Made by a program: the position numbers and the translations under genes. Below are positions 1 to 64,000 of a stretch of DNA of 64,000 nucleotides, one piece after another (position 1 is the first letter of the stretch; each line of letters opens with the position of its first letter). The notes beneath the pieces are model-generated. The model searched no databases. It saw only the letters and a list, made by a program, of their open reading frames with translations, and was not told the origin of the DNA. Origin of the DNA: Diphasiastrum complanatum (Eukaryota; Streptophyta; Lycopodiopsida; Lycopodiales; Lycopodiaceae); assembly GCA_029204225.1 (NCBI GenBank), contig CM055109.1:17353590-17417589 (forward strand). The letters are read 5' to 3'.

Positions 1-1199
1 AGTTTCAGATCATCACTTTAGAATTGCATGCGTCCCATACCACAGGTTCTTCCACCATAAAAGCCCTCCACTTCCTAATCAAAGTGTCAGAAAAAAAATG
101 ATTACAAGTATATGAAGTTCTCGGGAATTATCAATAAATTCCAACTTCATAAACAATTTTCAATTCATACATTCTTTCGCCCCTTTTCATTATCTTTACG
201 GTCACTGAAAGGATAGTATCTTCCCAAGATGCTTGAGTGACAAATTTGGAAATGGGGAAGAATGAATCGATTTTTTCTTGTTCTTATGACTTATTGTGTT
301 GGTATGCCCCAGCTTCAAGCACATCAAGAAGAGAATTTTTTTTTTTTTTTCATTTTTTTTCAAATTTTCCATCTTAGGCAACTGTGCTGTTTGACTGTGC
401 ACGTTTTCGAAAAAAAAAAACTACACCTTGGTCAAAAAAACCAAGAATTGAACATAGGTGTTCAATTTTCGGTTGCCCATTGCAGTTAATAAAGCGAATA
501 TTTCATCAACTGTGAAAAAAGCTTTACGGAACTCCACGAAATTCGCTTTTGTTATTCTGGGACGTTGTGCAACGACTAACGGTTTATCCAGTCATTGACA
601 GCTTCGGGGCTTTCAATCGCCGGAAAAATTTCCGGTTGTAAGCCCAAGCTGTATATCATAATGGCTGATTATCGATTAAATAGATTTTGCATTGGGTTTT
701 TCCTATTTATTGCCTAGATTAAATTCCAAGACACCATGGTCCAAAATTGCAACCATGTGTTTAATATTTTAGGGGGTCATCACTGTCAAGTGATGCCGGG
801 CGAATGTTCATTTACCACCCCTCATTAGAATTTCATTCCATCTTTTTGCAAATGACAAATCGAAAAAATTAAAAAAAAATTACGGTCGGTTAAATCATTA
901 CGGGTATAACTTTCTAATCGAGCAATGTCCAAAAAAAACGTAGTTTTTAACGGACAATACCTTGCTTATAGACTTTATACCAATGATCTTGCAGAATGGA
1001 TCTGTGCAACAAATTTGCGGAAAAAACCATTGTATGCATCGAAATTTAATTTACACCAATTTTTAAGCCATTACGATTATATAACTACCTTAACTGCATT
1101 TGCATCTTTATAGTCTATAATAACTAGAATGCATATGGAAAACAAAATGCAAGAAAAAAAATAACTAAAACCCCCCCCTCCCCTCCCCTCCACAATCTA
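1..1199. other. AT-rich stretch without recognisable genes
   Basis: It holds homopolymer A/T runs and short open frames only. I see no exon of the kinase and no transposon domain. It is either a further intron of the kinase gene or old degraded repeat. Confidence 0.4.
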
Positions 1200-1345
1200 C
1201 CTACCCTTATAGTCTTGGAGACGTTTAGTACGCTCCTACGGTTACCACATACTTGACATGTACATTTACTAGTCTTATATGCCTTTTGGCATGGAAAAGA
1301 CAAAAGCTTTCTTTCTTTCTTTCTTTTTCTCTCTCTCTCTGTCTC
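1200..1345 (+). mobile_element. LINE 3' end with terminal hairpin and pyrimidine tail
   Basis: This carries the 3' UTR block shared by the LINE family of this window (GGAGACGTTTAGTACGCTCC, ACTTGACATGTAC). The terminal stem-loop ATGCC-TTTT-GGCAT is at 1279-1292, followed by GGAAAAGAC and a CTTTC/(CT)n tract. The upstream part of the element is not recognisable. Confidence 0.8.
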
Positions 1346-2190
1346 TGCTGATGCCTGCTGACCGGGCCGCGCTACTGGTGTTGGTGGCATCGCTACTAGG
1401 CCACCTGCTGCCGGCCATGGTAAGGAAGACCAAAGGGAGCCCTCGCTCCCCTACATCTAGCACTGCTCAGGCAGCATTGCCTGAGCCAGGAGTTGCAGTT
1501 CAGACACAAGTGGACACCATAGACAGCAAGCTCAGAACACTGCATCAGAACAGGTCTCCATCATATCTGAACAAAACATCACCTCTGCCCCCTCTGTCAT
1601 ATCCGAGACAGATGAGGTCTTGGCTCCTCCACCTGTCCTTTCTATCTACAAGGCAGTTCCACCCCTTTTTCTGCAGCTATCTCTACTCATATGTCTCAAA
1701 ATTATACTCCTTCCAAAGCCATGGAGAGGCTCCTTGTCTATGAATTGAGCTGGCTAAAACAGGAGATGCGAGAGCTTAAGCAACGGATAAGCTCGTTGGA
1801 AGCGGAAAATGACAAGAATAAAGTGAAAATGGGAGACCTGCAAAATGAAAATTTGCAACTCAAGAGGCAGTTGGAGTAGGACAAAGGCAAACAAGACCTA
1901 CTTCAAGAAACAGCAGAGAAATTTTCTTCTTTGAAAAAAGGAACAAAAACATGGGCCTCCCTTTTTGAAGAAGGTAAATCTGAACCGAATGTAAAGAACA
2001 TTCTTGTTGAATCTACCATGGAATCTGTCTTCTAAAAACAAGAAAGAAGGGCAAGAAAAGCTCTTAACATTCGTGTAAGAGGAATCCCAAACGAAGGGAC
2101 ACCCATTGTGAAGCTAAAGAGTTGCTCATTTACTCTAAATATGGTTATTGTTACATTAAGACACAAAAGGAGGCCCCTCTGAACCCAATG
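1346..2190 (+). mobile_element. LINE 5' region and decayed ORF1, directly after the tail of another LINE
   Basis: A GC-rich start follows the (CT)n tract of the preceding tail. It then encodes a coiled coil (PSKAMERLLVYELSWLKQEM, QRISSLEAEN) and the core KALNIRVRGIPNEG of the L1-type ORF1 RNA-binding domain. At least two stop codons (after 1876 and near 2033) break it. It is the 5' portion of the same LINE family and ends abruptly near 2190. Confidence 0.7.
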
Positions 2191-3100
2191 TAGGTTGATG
2201 GCATGCACATGTGCCATATGTCGTAACAGATCAATTACTAGTATTGTCACTTATCTTAGTGGCTACATGCATAGGCTTATTGCATGTACCCAACGCTGCA
2301 TGCATATTCCCAACTTGACTACGATTGACTAATAAGCGATTCCAAATGCATGAAAAGCTGAAACAGCCAATCAAACCTTTGTAGGCCCTCATGAATATTA
2401 TCTATTATTCATGACTCACTTGGGGCTTCTATTCCAGTGTTGGGTCTATATACATATTGATGCCATTGAACTGGTCACATGCTCGTAACACACATACAGA
2501 CACACCCAAGAGGTTTCTTGGTCCTCTAAGACAAACTTAGGAAATAGCTTACAGAGGCTACATGCTTTTGCCCAGGTTACACTATCAATAGGACAGTTCT
2601 TTCAGTTGACCAGATATTCTTGAATCTTGATATAAAGTGTGACACGTTTGTGTGCTTCTGGCTCACGAGGAAGATTCTGCATATTTATGGCTTTACTAGA
2701 ACTACTTCTCCCGCTCAAAGCTTTACGTAACTGACTTACATTCTTTATATGTAGCATTTTATTCTGGAAAGTATGTAGCATGGAGGACTGCACATGTTAT
2801 GCACATGTGGATTGGTGATGTTCTTTGGCATCAAGTACAACATTTTCTGTGGCTGATTATAGTGTTTAGGTTCATGCTTGATAGATGTTAAATGCTATTC
2901 ATGAGCTGAGAAGCACAGACGCATCTACCATTGAGTTATAAAAATCGGTGTACGTAAAATTCATGCAGGAGCAACCACTAATCCAGCAAAGATTTAAGTA
3001 TTATGTGATTACCTTTTCCCGGTTATCTGCTTGGAGGATATCTTGAGCATGCATAATCTTTGCAACTCGTTAGCTCCCTGGTATAGCTTACTAGTGGTGG
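2191..3100. other. Unassigned sequence, possible LTR-like piece
   Basis: It follows the broken ORF1 with no LINE similarity. Around 2440-2460 there is a TCTATATACATA promoter-like element followed by a leader-like stretch. No matching target duplication or primer-binding site was found, so I do not call an LTR. Confidence 0.25.
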
Positions 3101-3108
3101 AATACCTT

Positions 3109-3333
3109 CTATATATCATAGAATAGTACAAACCTTGGATCAATATCTGAAAATAGGGCTATGTCCAAATAGCGACTCTGGCTGCTTAAATCCAAGATCT
3201 TGAAATTTAAGCCAAATGGAATGCCATTGGAGCTAATTACAAATTTTACAGTGATTTTTCCAATAAGATTATCTGAACTGGAACTCAAAGAATGTGCAGA
3301 AGTCATTGCAGTGGGGGGTATGCTTGGGTGCAC
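3109..3333 (-). other. Unassigned open frame, possible exon
   Basis: A 74-codon open frame on the same strand as the kinase contains SSSSDNLIGKITVKFVISS and LDLSSQSRYLDIALFSD. It has a non-repetitive, protein-like composition, but I do not recognise it. Its possible donor (CCAAG/GTTTGT) is weak. It does not match the expected next kinase exon, so it may be chance or part of an unrelated gene. Confidence 0.25.
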
Positions 3334-3832
3334 AACTTGGAGAAGACTAGGAGTAGAGCTGACTTAATGGTATGCCTACAGTAGCCAAAAATAAGAAATA
3401 GACATTAAAAGCAACCTATAGCTTCAACTCAGAGAAAAAACTTGATGCTACTAGGAAAATTTGCTTGCAGTGGTCCCTTTCGTTCAGTTTCGGATGTTGT
3501 TTTTTTACCAGTCCACATACAATATAATGGACCTTGGAGAATATATAGAAACTGCAGGCATCGTGCAAATCCAGTTATGCATCTATCTCTTTGCCTGCAT
3601 ATGATGACTCTTGGAGATGGGAACATGTTAAGGGTGTGCACATCGGCATTTAGTAGAGATTGAATATGCTGGCGTAGCTTTTGGCATCACCACACATTCT
3701 TGGTTCTTACAGAAATATCGTGTATTCATGGACTAGCCATTGTATTAGGTTGTCATACTTTGAGGACACTAATGTCAAGCACATTATTCCTTATTCAAAA
3801 GTGACTTTGGTGCAATCTGCAATCTTATCACA

Positions 3833-4064
3833 AATGAATATGGTAGTTGAAGATAATAAACTGTTAGTAGTATCTTTTTATCAATTTGGTGTACTAGTAC
3901 CAGCATTAGGACTGGGTAGAGAACAAGTGGCTCATTTGGTAGTTGAACACCTCCAAAAATGAATATGGTAGTTGAAGATAATAAACTGTTAGTAGTATCT
4001 TTTTATCAATTTGGGGTACTAGTACCAGCATTAGGACTGGGTAGAGAACAAGTGGCTCATTTGT
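3833..4064. repeat. Tandem duplication, 125-bp period
   Basis: The stretch starting AATGAATATGGTAGTTGAAG is repeated 125 bp downstream, nearly identical over about 107 bp (one visible difference, GGTGTAC against GGGGTAC). It lies in the intron just 3' of kinase exon 12. It looks like a recent local duplication. Confidence 0.85.
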
Positions 4065-4206
4065 AAAATCATCTCAAGCTCACACCCAAAATCTTAGCAA
4101 GTTCAATCTATATTATCGATAAAGCAAGAACATGAATACAATGAAACCTGTGTGCTTTAATTAAAATGGCTATTGTTTACAAAGATAAGGAGTTGCTAGA
4201 CCATAC

Positions 4207-58270
<54,064 letters not shown>

Positions 58271-59199
58271 GGATGGTTTTAACAAGCCCAGATTATAGCA
58301 GCACTCTGAAAGTGGATCAAAAACGTTTCAAGCAATATGGAATCCCGTGCTAGTCATTACTGTCAAAAATTTCCATACCAGACTTTGAGCATGCTCCAAG
58401 CTCTTTGAATTACAAACAACCCAATTATCAAAACCCTCCTTGTGGATTCCACATTTCTGAAAAGTATAATAACCACCACATTACAAGCCAGATTGGGGAA
58501 TTGCTGCCACACATTTATTCCTTTGCAATCTACAGCAGGACAAAAGTGTTTGATACATCTTATTGAGAAGATCTGCTAGTCATGTTGTCCTTTGAACTCA
58601 GGTCCAAGGGGAACAAGAGCTTCCTAATGAAATAAAACCTTATTTCCATCAAAAGTCAATAGGCCAACGGAAAAAGAGCAAATTCATTTGGCATAGCCAC
58701 TGGTGCGGCACAGCACCGTGAGTTTCTCCACTTCGCAGGTCTGTTTCAAACTCCAAAGCACGGAATGGAAGGTTCAAAATGCATAGGATGCCAAACTAAA
58801 AAACTCGAAATTATTTACTATTAGGCTTTTGAACCTTGCATACTGACAAAATTATATCCCATCAATCCTAGCTCATCGATTCATTGATTGTACATGGGAT
58901 GTGATTTTCATAGTCTGTGGAGAGGGAAAGATAATCCCTCATTTAGAAATATCTCGAATCTGTCGCTTTTTTGGCATTTCATCAGCTACTTGCCTGTCCT
59001 CTAATTCTAGCAGTGTCTTATCCTCTGGAATCCCACGTAGGCACATCAATTGCGAAATTCATCCCTTTGCTCAACACCTATAATATGTTTGAACTATCAA
59101 TGCGGCTTCAACAATAAAAGCAATACGATTTATTTTCACGAATTACAGGATCAAGCAGTTTCTTCAAGACGTCCAACGCCTATCAGCTCAAAGTTCCGC

Positions 59200-60060
59200 T
59201 GCAATAGTGCGATCTGCTACACCATTTCATTCCGTATCCCATGTCAACTCGCAGAAATCCAGTCTTAAAACCTTAAATCAATCCCGATCCAACTTCATAA
59301 AATTTCCAAACTCCCTCCGACCATCACTCCATACCATCTCAGACAACCATTGCACCTACATTGTGGGCATTCAACACAGCCAAGCTCCGAGTTCTTGCCA
59401 TCAGCAACGATCAAACCGCGCATCGGGTCAAAATCCTGTGCTGCCACAGAGCTCCACCAAATGCCAGACATCCGAGAGCACAGAGAACACCAGACAGAAA
59501 TGTCCGAAGATCAATCCGACGCAAAGGAGCAGGAGTCATCTGGCCTATCTGTTTGTGACAGCCTACTCTTTTCCTTTGTCCTCCTGCTCCCCTCTCTCTC
59601 GTCTCTTGCTGCTGCTCCCTCCTGCTCGATACTGCACTCCAGATCCTGCCCCCTTTCCTCCTCCTCCTCCTTCTTCTTCTTCTTCTTCTTCTCAACTTTT
59701 TCTCGTCCTCGTTTTACTTCTCTGTTTCTTTCAAAGGCATTATTTGTTGATGGCGCCACTAGACTTGCCTAGGCTCCTACATAGATGGCCCCCACCCCCT
59801 AGGCCCATGGGCCTTACCGATGTCGCTTACCGGCACGGAGCCTCGCATTTAAGGAGCACACCACGACCAATGGTTGTGAGGAAATAATCTGATTGTGCTA
59901 GTGAGCACGATGGATGATCTATAAGAGCTTGAAATCTCTTGACACGGGGCGAACACTGGACTATGTCGAGGATAATCTGATCCGTGCTAGTACGCGACAA
60001 GGGACCCCTAGGATCCCCTCTGTGGGCTACGTTACGTGGGCTTTGTTTTTTGTTTTGCTT
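59200..60060 (-). promoter_or_regulatory. Probable 5' leader and promoter region of the kinase gene
   Basis: Upstream of exon 1 the minus strand is GA-rich (AAG/GAG repeats at about 59645-59705), typical of a plant 5' untranslated leader. Sequence around 59.2-59.5 kb is more GC-rich than the introns. At about 60033-60047 there are two ACGT cores close together, reading CCCACGTAACGTAG on the minus strand, a possible bZIP/bHLH binding site. No TATA box could be fixed. The extent of the leader and the first intron are inferred. Confidence 0.4.

Positions 60061-64000
<3,940 letters not shown>

Noticed and set aside
2188-2580. Solo LTR starting TGTAGG and ending TTACA
   Set aside because: It has a TATA-like box, but flanking bases do not match as a target duplication and no primer site or relatives are visible.
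59411-59759. Arg-rich and Lys-rich minus-strand frames upstream of the kinase
   Set aside because: They translate the purine repeat of the leader and have no conserved motif.

Overview
The window is nuclear DNA of a land plant with a large, transposon-rich genome. The host signal is a minus-strand gene for an AGC-family protein kinase of the plant IRE/IREH1 type. Its exons lie from about 58.3 kb down to 4.2 kb. The transposable elements are also plant-like: chromodomain Ty3/gypsy, Ty1/copia, hAT with DUF659, and L1-type LINEs. The very long TE-filled introns would fit a fern or another seed-free lineage. That placement is inference and I cannot name a species.

Host gene. Twelve coding exons (58270-57373, 46841-46750, 46501-46322, 45426-43984, 43455-43283, 42197-41948, 26747-26655, 26044-25904, 21326-21234, 5962-5755, 5145-5060, 4295-4207) join with GT/AG borders and matching phases. 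Together they give 1,248 codons in 54 kb. They cover the N-terminal regulatory region, a Cys/His motif and the kinase domain through the C-lobe. The end of the kinase domain and the AGC tail are not seen and probably lie left of base 1. A GA-rich leader and promoter-like stretch lies at about 59.2-60.1 kb.

Introns. The four longest introns hold nearly all the mobile DNA. The intron 5963-21233 holds a 6.2-kb hAT element (8051-14277), three antisense LINE pieces (14.3-16.3 kb) and a 5' half of a gypsy element (16.65-20.42 kb). The intron 21327-25903 holds a twin-primed LINE and a mini-LINE. The intron 26748-41947 holds a sense-strand chain of LINE copies with gypsy and copia fragments between them. 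The intron 46842-57372 holds another LINE/gypsy chain, a solo LTR and a tRNA-like SINE.

Most interesting system. The dominant LINE family (APE endonuclease, reverse transcriptase, CCHC finger) ends in a conserved 3' stem-loop whose arms covary between copies (ATGCC/GGCAT, GTACC/GGTAC, with a wobble intermediate). The tail runs into (TC)n instead of poly(A). Several copies also start immediately after a (TC)n tract on the same strand, and copies are stacked head to tail at such tracts. The simplest reading is a plant LINE with stringent 3'-hairpin recognition that integrates at (TC)n microsatellites. It has spawned ORF1-only and other internally deleted derivatives and has fed the growth of the introns of the kinase gene. 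The flanks (1-1.2 kb and 60.8-64 kb) show no recognisable genes.
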